Source: an uncultured Alphaproteobacteria bacterium | Lineage (GTDB): Bacteria > Pseudomonadota > Alphaproteobacteria > Rhodobacterales > Rhodobacteraceae | Assembly (NCBI GenBank): GCA_902556405.1 | Contig: CACDWF010000001.1 | Coordinates: forward strand, 62,001 to 126,000 | Direction: 5' to 3' | Length of the DNA stretch: 64,000 nt | In this document: piece after piece, positions 17,578-26,091 of the stretch | Layout: each line of letters begins with the position of its first letter | Numbering within the stretch: the stretch's first letter is position 1 | Notes under the pieces: model-generated | Told to the model about the DNA's origin: nothing | Seen by the model: only the letters and a program-made list of their open reading frames with translations | Database searches by the model: none | Position numbers and translations under genes: made by a program

Positions 17578-18525
17578 ATGCGAGCAAATAACAATCAAAT
17601 AGGAATGATTTTTATAGTTATTGGAATGCTAATCTACAGCTTTCATGATTTAGCAGTGAAAATGATCGCTAATGAAACAACAATCTTCCAGCTCTTTTTA
17701 ACACGAGCACTTGTTGGCGTAATTGTGACCATGATTTTCTTAAAATACCTTGGGTATAATATTAGAGTTATCCCAAATCATCCAAAGTTGACATTGATCA
17801 GATGTGTGTTGATGCATTTTGGGTTTTTTATTTTCTTTATAAGTTTAGAAAAATTATCACTTTCCACGGTGACGGCTCTATTCTTTGCTGCCCCGTTTTT
17901 CATTACAATTTTATCTGCATTGGTTTTATCAGAGAGAATTGGCCTTCTTAGATTTTTGATCATAGTTCTTGGTTTTATTGGGGTGTTTGTTATAGTGAAG
18001 CCTTTCAAGGAATCTGATTTCAGCTTTTATATGTTGGCTCCTTTGTTTACTGCGTTTTCTTATGCTGTAGCAATGGTGATTTCTAAATATACCAAAGAGA
18101 ATGAAAATGCTTTTCTTCAAGCATTTCAGCAGTATTCTGTCAGCTTAATTCTGTCACTAATTACCTATACTATTATTTTAGTGTTTCCGTCAGAAATGAT
18201 AGACAAAGAGGAATGGAGATTTATATTTGGTTCAATCAAAATCAATGACTATTATACTTTTATTTCAATCGCTATATTATCAATTTTTGGGACTCTGGGT
18301 ATGACCTCATTAATACATGCTTACCAAGTTGGGTCTCCAATTACCAATGGGCCGACGGAGTATGTTTTGTTAATTTTAGCTATTATAAATGGCTATCTCT
18401 TTTTTGGTAATATTCCGGATTACTTATCTCTAGCAGGAATTATTTTAATAATTCTCGGAGGATGGGCTCTATTTTTCGGGGAATATCAACGAAATAAAAT
18501 AGATAAAAAAGTTTCCCTTACGTAA
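17578..18525 (+). CDS. EamA/DMT-family transporter
   Basis: This 315-residue protein has ten predicted membrane helices arranged as two EamA repeats (residues ~8-140 and ~155-295). The repeat hallmark is seen as ALFFAAPFFITILSALVLSER near residue 100 and as TNGPTEYVLLILAIINGYLFFG in the second half. Family members export or import metabolites such as amino acids, and the substrate cannot be assigned. Three paralogous families of this type occur in the window (also 21036-21917 and 31604-32515). Confidence 0.88.
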   Translation: MRANNNQIGMIFIVIGMLIYSFHDLAVKMIANETTIFQLFLTRALVGVIVTMIFLKYLGYNIRVIPNHPKLTLIRCVLMHFGFFIFFISLEKLSLSTVTALFFAAPFFITILSALVLSERIGLLRFLIIVLGFIGVFVIVKPFKESDFSFYMLAPLFTAFSYAVAMVISKYTKENENAFLQAFQQYSVSLILSLITYTIILVFPSEMIDKEEWRFIFGSIKINDYYTFISIAILSIFGTLGMTSLIHAYQVGSPITNGPTEYVLLILAIINGYLFFGNIPDYLSLAGIILIILGGWALFFGEYQRNKIDKKVSLT

Positions 18526-18590
18526 ATTGCTTGACATCTTTTTATTTAAATACGAAAATATTTTTGTTTGCATTCTGATGGATTGCCAAA

Positions 18591-18968
18591 ATGGATTTAA
18601 ATGCTGTTGAACAATTAAAAAACGTACTTTCTTCCATAACTATGGAAAAAGACCATATTATCTATGAAGAGGGCGAACCTCTCGGTGACGGGTATATTTT
18701 GTCCTTAGGTAAAGTGCAGCTCTTTAAGAATACTAGCGATGGAAAATTGGTAAAAAAGCAAACAATTAGCTCCATGCAGGTTTTTGGGGTTTGGAATTCT
18801 ATATTAGGAAATAATGTAAGACTATTCACTGCTAAGGCATTGGAAAAGTCATCCGCATTAATAATACCAAAAGCTACTCTTGATAAAAAATTGTCAACTC
18901 TTGACCCTTTTCTCAGAGTGCTTTTTAGACAAGCACTCAATGATAACGAAAATTTTGGCTTGCCATGA
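18591..18968 (+). CDS. cyclic nucleotide-binding-domain-like protein without HTH
   Basis: The 125-residue protein looks like a lone CAP_ED/CRP sensor domain. An IIYEEGEPLGDGYILSLGKVQLF beta-roll segment starts near residue 23, followed by QVFGVWNSILGN where CRP proteins have their phosphate-binding cassette. The usual Arg/Ser residues that contact cAMP are not evident. There is no helix-turn-helix, so it probably does not bind DNA itself. It converges on an MFS gene 15 bases away. It may sense a ligand or be a degenerate regulator. Confidence 0.6.
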   Translation: MDLNAVEQLKNVLSSITMEKDHIIYEEGEPLGDGYILSLGKVQLFKNTSDGKLVKKQTISSMQVFGVWNSILGNNVRLFTAKALEKSSALIIPKATLDKKLSTLDPFLRVLFRQALNDNENFGLP

Positions 18969-18983
18969 CAAAATTGAAAATAT

Positions 18984-20171
18984 TCAGACCGTTGTTTGTT
19001 TAAAAAATCCAAATTGACTAGAGAAGAATATCAAACCTAAGATTGGTCCAGGCAATAAGATCCAAACAAAATATAGACCAAGAGATTCATGAAAGTGCGT
19101 GGTTAAAAAAATAGTGATCATACTGATTGAGAAGCCAACACAATTCTGAGTGGTCAAAGCAGTCCCAACTAAGTGTTTTGGACAAACACTTGCAGAAATT
19201 GCCGAAAATTGAGGTGAGTCAGAAATAACGAAAAATCCCCACAGCATCAGTAAAAATAGATCAAGAAAAAAGCTAAGATTGCCAAGCAGCGGATAAATTA
19301 AGCAGATTGAGAGACTTAAGGCTAAAGAGAGTGACGCAACTCTGCTGCTACCGAAAGGTTTTGCTAAAATTCCACCTAAAACACAACTTATAAAACCTAT
19401 GCCAATAATTAAAAAGCTTAATAATGAAATGATAAACTCTTGTTTATCAATTTCATGCTGAGAGACTGATATTGCGATTAGAATTGGAACACAAGTCCAG
19501 AAAGCATATAATTCCCACATATGTCCAAAATAGCCGACTGCAGAAGCTATATATTTTCTGTTTCCTAAAAGTTCGCTGACTTGGTCTAATAGTCGAAAGG
19601 AAGGTTTTTCGTATGTAACTAAATGAGGCCCATCTCCCATGAGATATATTGTAACTCCTGCAATGTAGCATAGCCCAGAAGTAATTATAACAGTATAATG
19701 CCAATCAAATGAAATACCTAAAGCTCTTATAAGATAGGGTAAGGATGAACCTAGGACTAACATGCCTACAAGAAGTCCTAACGTATTGGGCGCCTTTTGA
19801 GGGTTCCAACTAATTATGAGTTTCATGCCAATTGGGTAGATTCCTGCTAGCGCTACACCAACAACTAATCGAGAAAAAATAACAGAGGTAAAAGAAATTT
19901 CTTCAAATACAATTAAAGCATTGGATGTTGCCCCTAAGAAACAGCAAAGCATTACAATTCGTGATGGTTTAAACTTGTCTGCAAATCCGGTAACTGAAAA
20001 GAGTAGTGTGCCAATAATAAAACCAAACTGAACGGAATTTGTTAATAAACCGAGATCACTAGTTGAAAGCGACCATATTTGTTCAATCTGTTTCAATACA
20101 CCATTAGTGCTAAACCATAACGAAGTACCAAACATTTGGGCTAGTACTATTAATAAGATAGGATTATTCAT
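18984..20171 (-). CDS. MFS transporter
   Basis: This 395-residue integral membrane protein has about twelve hydrophobic segments. It begins LLIVLAQMFGTSLWFSTNGV, a start seen in CynX/NNP-like and MFS_1 proteins. A loop after helix 2 (GFADKFKPSRIVMLC) carries the MFS-type basic motif. Its first codons overlap the end of the enoyl-CoA hydratase gene on the same strand by 8 bases, so the two are probably cotranscribed. The substrate is unknown; uptake of a carboxylic acid degraded by the upstream enzyme is one possibility. Confidence 0.85.
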   Translation of the reverse strand: MNNPILLIVLAQMFGTSLWFSTNGVLKQIEQIWSLSTSDLGLLTNSVQFGFIIGTLLFSVTGFADKFKPSRIVMLCCFLGATSNALIVFEEISFTSVIFSRLVVGVALAGIYPIGMKLIISWNPQKAPNTLGLLVGMLVLGSSLPYLIRALGISFDWHYTVIITSGLCYIAGVTIYLMGDGPHLVTYEKPSFRLLDQVSELLGNRKYIASAVGYFGHMWELYAFWTCVPILIAISVSQHEIDKQEFIISLLSFLIIGIGFISCVLGGILAKPFGSSRVASLSLALSLSICLIYPLLGNLSFFLDLFLLMLWGFFVISDSPQFSAISASVCPKHLVGTALTTQNCVGFSISMITIFLTTHFHESLGLYFVWILLPGPILGLIFFSSQFGFFKQTTV

Positions 20172-20982
20172 TTATCGAAAAACGTTTGTCTCTAAACTTT
20201 ATAGCGGTTCGCATTCCTTCTTTTCTTGCTATTTCCATAAATTTTTTTTTGTCTGGTGATCCCTTGGATTCTATCTGATAATCTATCTCAAGATTATTTT
20301 CCAAAGACTCATGAATGCCTGCAATCTCAAAACTTTGGTTGATAGCCTTTTTCGTTTTTTTGACTAAAGAAGGATCAATAACAGAGATGTGTTTCGCAAT
20401 TTGCAGCGACCTTTCCAATACTTGATCATTTTCGGTTATCTCGGTAACAATTCCTAATTCTAAAGCTGTCGATGATGATATATCGTCTTTCCCTAATAAA
20501 ATTATTGCTTTTGCTGCTTTCATTCCAATTACCCAGGGCAAGAGCATTGTAACAATTCCCGCTCCAAACTTTAGTTCAGGCTCACCGAAAAATGAGTTTT
20601 TCGAACAAATTGTAAAATCACAAGCAAGAGATAGTTCAAATGCGCCTGCTAAACACGCCCCTTTTACGGCCGCTATTGTTGGCTTGGGGCTGTTCCAAAA
20701 ACGCATGATAGTTCGATGGTCTAATTCAAGGATTGGTTTCCATTGCTTACCTTCAGGGGCTTTTTCCATTTGATCTTTCAAATCAAATCCGGAAGAAAAG
20801 GTATCGCCTTGACCAGTAATTAATATAACCCGGACTTTTTCATCACTTTCTGCTCTGTCCAGTAAAATATTTATCTGTTGTAAAGTTTCTGCATCAAGAG
20901 CATTACGTCTTTCTGGTCTGTTTACAGTAAGTATGGCAGTCTTATCGCTAACCGAATAAAGAACTTTATTAGAATTTTTCAT
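20164..20982 (-). CDS. enoyl-CoA hydratase/isomerase-family protein
   Basis: The 272-residue protein is a crotonase-fold enzyme. The oxyanion-hole regions are GDTFSSGFDLKD near residue 60 and GACLAGAFELSLACDF near 108, and the second catalytic region is GEPELKFGAGIV near 134. A Glu is present at the position often used in hydratases. The ATG at 20982 is preferred over a TTG one codon earlier. It may act in beta-oxidation of a small acid together with the overlapping downstream MFS transporter, though the CoA substrate is not predictable. Confidence 0.88.
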   Translation of the reverse strand: MKNSNKVLYSVSDKTAILTVNRPERRNALDAETLQQINILLDRAESDEKVRVILITGQGDTFSSGFDLKDQMEKAPEGKQWKPILELDHRTIMRFWNSPKPTIAAVKGACLAGAFELSLACDFTICSKNSFFGEPELKFGAGIVTMLLPWVIGMKAAKAIILLGKDDISSSTALELGIVTEITENDQVLERSLQIAKHISVIDPSLVKKTKKAINQSFEIAGIHESLENNLEIDYQIESKGSPDKKKFMEIARKEGMRTAIKFRDKRFSINE

Positions 20983-21035
20983 CAAGTAATCATAACTCTT
21001 CTTAGTGATAAAAGCGATGTAAACTGATACAAAGA

Positions 21036-21917
21036 TTAGTTTTTGGTTATCAGACTCTTTAAATCATTACTCTGATTGGCAGAGGAGGTGTAGGTTACAT
21101 ACATTGATGATAGTATGATCAATGCAGCACCTAAAGTGAACCATAAGCTAATTGTTTCTCCAAAGAAAATAAATCCTATACCAGATGCCCAAACTATTTG
21201 GACATAGGAAATAGGTTGGGTAATTGTAATGGGGGCCAGCTTAAAGGCCATTGTCATTGTGAAATGTCCGGCAGTTGCAAACAAAGCCACAATTCCCAAA
21301 AATAATACCTCTTGAAGGCTTGGGGTTACCCAAAAAGCTATTGCAAATGGGGCTAACGTTAGAGTCACAATGAAATTCAGTGCAACAAGAATTTCCAAAG
21401 TGCTCTCAGTTGTTGATAACTTTTTAGCCAATATATATGATGCAGCAAAAAACAGTGTAGCTATTATCATCGACAACTGACCTGTCGCTATACCACTAGT
21501 TGTAGGTCTTATAATTATAATCATGCCTATCATACAAATAGCTAATGCACCAATTATACTAATAGAAAAGGTTTCCTTTAAAAAAATAAATGCAGCTATT
21601 GAAACAAAAATTGGAGTTATATAGCCTATTGCCGTAACTTCAGAGACTGGGATTCTTGCCATTGCAAAAAACCAAAGAATAACTCCAAAACCGTGAGCTA
21701 AACCTCTAGACCAATAGACCCTTCTATTACTCCTTTTTCGCTCTAAAATGAACATTTTTACAATTAATGGAATAAACAATAGTGTGCTAATTATGTACCG
21801 AATAAATGCAGCGACAGGCGCAGGAATATCACTACCAATATATCTTACTATGCCAGTAACAATCGCAAAAAGCAGTGTAGTAACCACCATCCAAAAAATT
21901 GCCTGTAGATTTTTCAT
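21036..21917 (-). CDS. EamA/DMT-family transporter
   Basis: This 293-residue protein has ten membrane helices in two EamA repeats. Conserved segments include the loop after helix 3, the ITPIFVSIAAFIFLKETFS segment near residue 100, and in the second repeat QPISYVQIVWASGIGFIFFGETIS. This pattern resembles RhaT/YdcZ-like DMT carriers. It is divergent from the SRAP gene and not overlapping other genes. The substrate is unknown. Confidence 0.88.
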   Translation of the reverse strand: MKNLQAIFWMVVTTLLFAIVTGIVRYIGSDIPAPVAAFIRYIISTLLFIPLIVKMFILERKRSNRRVYWSRGLAHGFGVILWFFAMARIPVSEVTAIGYITPIFVSIAAFIFLKETFSISIIGALAICMIGMIIIIRPTTSGIATGQLSMIIATLFFAASYILAKKLSTTESTLEILVALNFIVTLTLAPFAIAFWVTPSLQEVLFLGIVALFATAGHFTMTMAFKLAPITITQPISYVQIVWASGIGFIFFGETISLWFTLGAALIILSSMYVTYTSSANQSNDLKSLITKN

Positions 21918-21986
21918 TTATTTCCTTTCTGCTTTGTTGTTATTCTCTTTTACATAATTGGTCAAAGATTAATGTTGGAGGTAACA

Positions 21987-22571
21987 ATGTGTGGAAGGTT
22001 TGTACTTTCAAATTTTAGAGATGTTAAAGACTTTCATAATGTTTTAATTGAACCGTCTTACAATATTGCGCCTTCACATTGTACATTAATTTTAAATCAG
22101 GAGATGAGCCCAGATTTTTTAGTGTGGGGTTATTCTCCTGTGTGGGCAAAAAAGCCCATGAATTTGATAAATGCCAAGTATGAAAGTTTGGATATTAAAC
22201 CGAGTTTTAAAGATTATGAAACTTGCGTATTTGTCGCGGATGGCTGGTTTGAATGGCAAAAGAACTCTAGGGGTGAAAAGCATCCAATATTCATTCATGC
22301 TGATAATGAAATTTTTTATTTTGCCGGTATTAAAAATGCTTCCGGAGCAGCTATAGTCACGATAGATGCCCACCCAAGCTTGGCTAATATTCACCACAGA
22401 CAGCCTATGTTCTTAGATCGGCTGGAAATATTCCATTGGCTAGCAAATAGGCAAAGAATTTCTTCCTCTAATTTATTAGAAAACATTAAGTCTCACCCAG
22501 TCAGCAAATATGTTAACTCGCCAATAAATAATGACAAAAGATGCATTTTGGAAACACCTATGGGAAGATAA
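21987..22571 (+). CDS. SOS-response-associated (SRAP/YedK-HMCES) protein
   Basis: SRAP proteins crosslink abasic sites in single-stranded DNA through the N-terminal Cys2. The ATG at 21987 is chosen because it yields the required MCGRF start and is preceded by GGAGG at 7 bases. Other active-site landmarks are Asn62 in INAKYES (usually NARxE), Glu89 in DGWFEWQ and His136 in IHHRQP (usually HxRMP). The 194-residue length is slightly short but complete. The Lys and Gln replacements make it a divergent member, but the Cys-Asn-Glu-His set is present. No SOS box was evident upstream. Confidence 0.87.
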   Translation: MCGRFVLSNFRDVKDFHNVLIEPSYNIAPSHCTLILNQEMSPDFLVWGYSPVWAKKPMNLINAKYESLDIKPSFKDYETCVFVADGWFEWQKNSRGEKHPIFIHADNEIFYFAGIKNASGAAIVTIDAHPSLANIHHRQPMFLDRLEIFHWLANRQRISSSNLLENIKSHPVSKYVNSPINNDKRCILETPMGR

Positions 22572-22580
22572 AAATTATTT

Positions 22581-23714
22581 TTACAGTATTTTCTTTAACG
22601 TTTCAGTGAAATGTTCGAAATCAGTTGAATTATTCCATAAGTGAGGCGTAATCCTTAAATTACCACCTCTTTCGGAGACAAATATTTGGTTTTCTGCCAA
22701 AGTTTCAAGAATATTTTTTGGAGCTTTAGGAGGTAGTTTTGCACCTATAAAATGAGGCCCTCGATTTTCAGGCCTTGGAATTTGTAACCCTAAATCGCTA
22801 AGCTTTTTACAGAGATTAAGATTGGAATTATAGAGAGTGCTCTGAATGTTGGGTATACCCCATTTCTGTATTTGACGGAGAGCCTCTAGTACGCCTGGAA
22901 TAAGAGAAAAATTTGATCTTTGCCCCATATCATACCTAATTGCTCCAGGTTCATAATAATCCTGGTAATCGACAAGGTTTGCAAAATCCTTACTGTTTTT
23001 TCTTGTTATCCAGCCTTCTTCAAGTGGCTCCCCATTATGGAATTTGGGAGAAACATAAAGAAACCCGGTTGAGTAGGGGCCAAGCATCCACTTATAATTT
23101 GCTACAATTGCGAAAGCAGGATCTATTTTACTTAGGTCTATTTCAAAAGCGCCAGCCGATTGGGTAAGGTCAATAACAAGTTCGGTTTTACATTCCAAGC
23201 ATTGTGCTTTCACTTTTTCTAAATCAATTAATGATCCATTTGTCCATAATACATTTGCAGTTGCGCAGACGCTAACCCGTTCATCTAAAGCGTCGATTAT
23301 ATGATCTGTAGCTGCTTCACCATCAGGGACATTTACAGTTTTGATCTCAGCACCTTTTTGCTTAGCGATACGCCGCCACGGATAGACATTAGATGGAAAC
23401 TGGTCAGATAGAACAAGTATTTTTGAGCCCGCTGAAATCTGTAAATTTTTTGCGGCAGTTTGAACACCATAAGAAGCGGAGGGAATAATAGCTATATTGG
23501 TTCCAACTGTATGCATAAGGTTTGAAAATAAATCCCGAGCCTCTTCTATATCATCAAAAAAATTGCTTATCTTGAGTTTCCATGGATTGGCTTTTAAACG
23601 ACTTCCGCTATCTATGGCACTAACGACGCTGTTCAAAAGGGGAGACATGTATGCGGTGTTTAAATATGCGACGTCTTCAGGAATATCAAAAAGATGTCTT
23701 TGGCAAGGGATCAT
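22581..23714 (-). CDS. class V PLP aminotransferase/lyase
   Basis: The 377-residue enzyme has the class V fold. The PLP-binding Lys208 is in VANYKWMLGPYSTGF, and the preceding DLTQSAGAFEIDL segment supplies the Asp that contacts the pyridine ring. This subgroup includes selenocysteine-lyase-like, kynureninase-like and isopenicillin-epimerase-like enzymes. The true reaction is not deducible. It lies 16 bases after the class III aminotransferase on the same strand, at the end of the long minus-strand block containing pyrimidine and F420 genes. A role in amino-group metabolism is likely. Confidence 0.85.
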   Translation of the reverse strand: MIPCQRHLFDIPEDVAYLNTAYMSPLLNSVVSAIDSGSRLKANPWKLKISNFFDDIEEARDLFSNLMHTVGTNIAIIPSASYGVQTAAKNLQISAGSKILVLSDQFPSNVYPWRRIAKQKGAEIKTVNVPDGEAATDHIIDALDERVSVCATANVLWTNGSLIDLEKVKAQCLECKTELVIDLTQSAGAFEIDLSKIDPAFAIVANYKWMLGPYSTGFLYVSPKFHNGEPLEEGWITRKNSKDFANLVDYQDYYEPGAIRYDMGQRSNFSLIPGVLEALRQIQKWGIPNIQSTLYNSNLNLCKKLSDLGLQIPRPENRGPHFIGAKLPPKAPKNILETLAENQIFVSERGGNLRITPHLWNNSTDFEHFTETLKKIL

Positions 23715-23729
23715 GTGTTCTTATTTAAA

Positions 23730-25013
23730 CTAGGATATTTCTGCAATGCCCTCAGCCGCTTTTTTAAATGCGCTATCAGTTGTCTGAAGATCTTCTTCAG
23801 TAAGCGCAAGGTGTGTATAAAGTTTGGCATCGGCTTTGAGTATTCCGTGTTCTCTAACTATTTGATTGAAAGTTTTTGAATATTCAGCCTTATTTTTCTT
23901 TGTATCACGGTAATTAATAACAGGTGTTTCGGAAAAAATAATATCGAAAAGTGTTGGATCGCCAACAATTTGAAACTCTATATTATTACTTTTAAGATGG
24001 TTTGATACGCTATCGATTAAAAACTGCCCGTTTTCTCTTATTCTATCATAAGCACCATCTCTTCTAAGTATCTCCATGGTTTTTAAACCAGCTACTGCTG
24101 CCAACGGGTTTCCACTAAGGGTACCTATTTGGAAAGTAAACCTTTCTTCGCCAACAATATTTTTGTCAAAATGGTCCATAATTTCTTTTTCACCGGCAAT
24201 AGCCGCTAGAGGTAAGCCACCTCCAATGATCTTCCCAAGCGTGCATAAATCGGGCACTACTCCGTACAGCTCTTGTGCACCGCCGTAGGCCAACCTAAAA
24301 CCAGTTACTATTTCATCAAAAATCAAAAGCGCACCAATTCTTTTTGTTTCAGCCCTTAGATGCTCTAAAAATCCTTTTATTGGCGGAATTATTCTTTGAA
24401 GTGGTTCTACAATTACCCCAGCAATTTGATCTGAATACTCGTTCATTATTTCTGTAGCGACTTGAGGATCGTTGAATGGTGCAACCAAAATATCATCTCT
24501 AACGGCTTCAGGTATGCCCGCTGAATCAGGCACTGCCAATGGGAAATTTACCATTTTGTTAGGTGCAAGACTCATCAAGGAGTCTCCACTCATCCCGTGA
24601 TAACCTCCCTCAAATTTGAGGATTTTATTTCTACCAGTATGTGCTCTCGCCAATCGCATCGCATACATATCAGCTTCACCACCAGAGCTTACAAATCTAA
24701 TCTGCTCTGCACATTTCACTGCGTTACAAATTTCTTCAGCCAACTCTATTCCTTTTGAATTATTGGTAAAAAAAGTAAGACCTTCACCGAGTTGGGCCCG
24801 TATAGCATCCAATACTTCTTCATTTCCATGGCCCAGTATCATTGGCCCTGAACCGATTAAAAAATCGATATATTCTTTGTTGTCTTCATCCCATACGCGT
24901 GAACCCAAACCTCTTTTTAGACTGATGCTAGGATCAAAATTGCCAAAACCTGCACCTGGAAGAACCTTCTGTGCTCTGCTTTGCCATTCTTTGAGGGATA
25001 TATTTTTATTCAT
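23730..25013 (-). CDS. class III aminotransferase, HemL-like
   Basis: This 427-residue PLP enzyme matches glutamate-1-semialdehyde-aminomutase-like class III aminotransferases. EGGYHGMSGDS is near residue 135, the PLP pyridine Asp is in FDEIVTGFRLAYGGAQ near 232, and the Schiff-base Lys261 is in LGKIIGGGLPLAA. True HemL is possible but unlikely in this catabolic setting; transamination of a beta-amino acid or omega-amino compound fits better. If pyrimidine breakdown occurs upstream, it could take the resulting beta-alanine, which is an inference. A terminator lies between it and the ABC binding-protein gene. Confidence 0.85.
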   Translation of the reverse strand: MNKNISLKEWQSRAQKVLPGAGFGNFDPSISLKRGLGSRVWDEDNKEYIDFLIGSGPMILGHGNEEVLDAIRAQLGEGLTFFTNNSKGIELAEEICNAVKCAEQIRFVSSGGEADMYAMRLARAHTGRNKILKFEGGYHGMSGDSLMSLAPNKMVNFPLAVPDSAGIPEAVRDDILVAPFNDPQVATEIMNEYSDQIAGVIVEPLQRIIPPIKGFLEHLRAETKRIGALLIFDEIVTGFRLAYGGAQELYGVVPDLCTLGKIIGGGLPLAAIAGEKEIMDHFDKNIVGEERFTFQIGTLSGNPLAAVAGLKTMEILRRDGAYDRIRENGQFLIDSVSNHLKSNNIEFQIVGDPTLFDIIFSETPVINYRDTKKNKAEYSKTFNQIVREHGILKADAKLYTHLALTEEDLQTTDSAFKKAAEGIAEIS

Positions 25014-25028
25014 TTATTTCTTCATTTG

Positions 25029-25061
25029 AAAAAAGGGCAGACTATTGTTGCTGCCCTTTTT
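25029..25061 (-). terminator. intrinsic terminator after the ABC substrate-binding-protein gene
   Basis: A perfect 10-base inverted repeat, AAAAGGGCAG (25031-25040) and CTGCCCTTTT (25051-25060), has a 10-base loop. On the minus strand the hairpin is followed by a T run. It begins about 20 bases after the stop of the substrate-binding-protein gene at 25081 and lies just before the class III aminotransferase start at 25013. It can act in both directions. Partial termination here would set binding-protein message above that of the aminotransferases. Confidence 0.85.
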
Positions 25062-25080
25062 ACTAAATATTAGTTTGGAT

Positions 25081-26073
25081 CTATTTTAATGCAGCATCCG
25101 TAATCTCGTGAGTCCATGCGCCAACTGGCTTTTTAGTTATAACAGGATCGGACCCTCCCTTAAGAAGTGTTGCCACTGTTCTGTCAAAATCGGCAGGTTC
25201 AAGTGCGCCATTTGACCCAGCTGTAAGCTTTGCAATTTCGCCCATCATCCTCTTCTGGTGTTTCTCAGTTTGCGCACCGGTAGCGTCATTATCTAAGACT
25301 ATTTCAGCAGCCCCGTCTGGGTTACTCTCTGCCCACTTCCAACCCTTCATAGAAGCTCTTACAAATCGTACCATTTGATCTTTAAAACTTGCATCCTTTA
25401 ACCGATCTTCAAGAACGTAAATACCATCTTCTAGAGTAGCTACTCCCTGGTCCTGATACTTAAAAACAACGAGATCATCTGGTGTTAAGCCAGCATCAAT
25501 GACCTGCCAATATTCATTGTAAGTCATCGTAGAAATGCAATCGGCTTGTTTTTGCAAGATTGGGTCAACGTTAAAACCTTGCTTTAGGATCGTAACGCCG
25601 TCAGATCCTCCGTTTGTAGGAATCCCTAGCTGGCTCATCCATGATAGGAATGGATATTCATTACCAAAAAACCATACTCCTATTGTTTTTCCTCGGAAAT
25701 CTGCAGGTGATTTAATTCCAGTCTCTTTTCTGCAGGTAAGCTGTAAACCTGAAGACTTAAACGGCTGAGCAATGTTTACAATTGGAACGCCTTTTTCTCT
25801 CGCTGCTAGCGCTGAGGGCATCCAATTAAGCATTAAATCTGCACCACCACCTGCGAGCACCTGTGGAGGTGCGATATCGGGACCACCAGGCTTAATAGTT
25901 ACGTCTAAACCTTCGTCAGCATAGTAACCTTTGTCTTTAGCTACGTAATATCCGGCAAACTGTGCCTGAGTTACCCACTGTAGTTGTAACGTGAGCTTGT
26001 CAGCTGCATTTGCAGTGATGCTACTTAAAGCTAAAAGCAATGCACCTAAAAGGCCTCCTAAAACTTTTTTCAT
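25081..26073 (-). CDS. NMT1/THI5-type ABC substrate-binding protein
   Basis: The 330-residue periplasmic protein has a cleavable signal peptide (MKK, hydrophobic core, ANAA near residue 23). Its mature domain starts KLTLQLQWVTQAQFAGYYVAKDKGYY, the hallmark of NMT1/THI5-like proteins that bind pyrimidine precursors such as hydroxymethylpyrimidine or related small molecules. It heads downstream-neighbour order ATPase, permease, permease, binding protein in one minus-strand run. Because dihydropyrimidinase is immediately upstream, a pyrimidine ligand is the best guess. It is followed by a strong terminator. Riboflavin and taurine-like ligands are alternatives within the wider family. Confidence 0.9.
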   Translation of the reverse strand: MKKVLGGLLGALLLALSSITANAADKLTLQLQWVTQAQFAGYYVAKDKGYYADEGLDVTIKPGGPDIAPPQVLAGGGADLMLNWMPSALAAREKGVPIVNIAQPFKSSGLQLTCRKETGIKSPADFRGKTIGVWFFGNEYPFLSWMSQLGIPTNGGSDGVTILKQGFNVDPILQKQADCISTMTYNEYWQVIDAGLTPDDLVVFKYQDQGVATLEDGIYVLEDRLKDASFKDQMVRFVRASMKGWKWAESNPDGAAEIVLDNDATGAQTEKHQKRMMGEIAKLTAGSNGALEPADFDRTVATLLKGGSDPVITKKPVGAWTHEITDAALK

Positions 26074-26091
26074 ATACTTTCTCCTTATGTT

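Noticed and set aside
23730-25013. Calling the class III aminotransferase hemL (heme biosynthesis)
   Set aside because: The fold fits, but alphaproteobacteria usually make 5-aminolevulinate with HemA (ALAS), and the gene sits in a catabolic transport block, so a non-heme aminotransferase is more likely.
24616-25029. 137-codon plus-strand frame opposite the class III aminotransferase
   Set aside because: The minus-strand enzyme is intact with all PLP motifs; the opposite frame is a codon-bias shadow.
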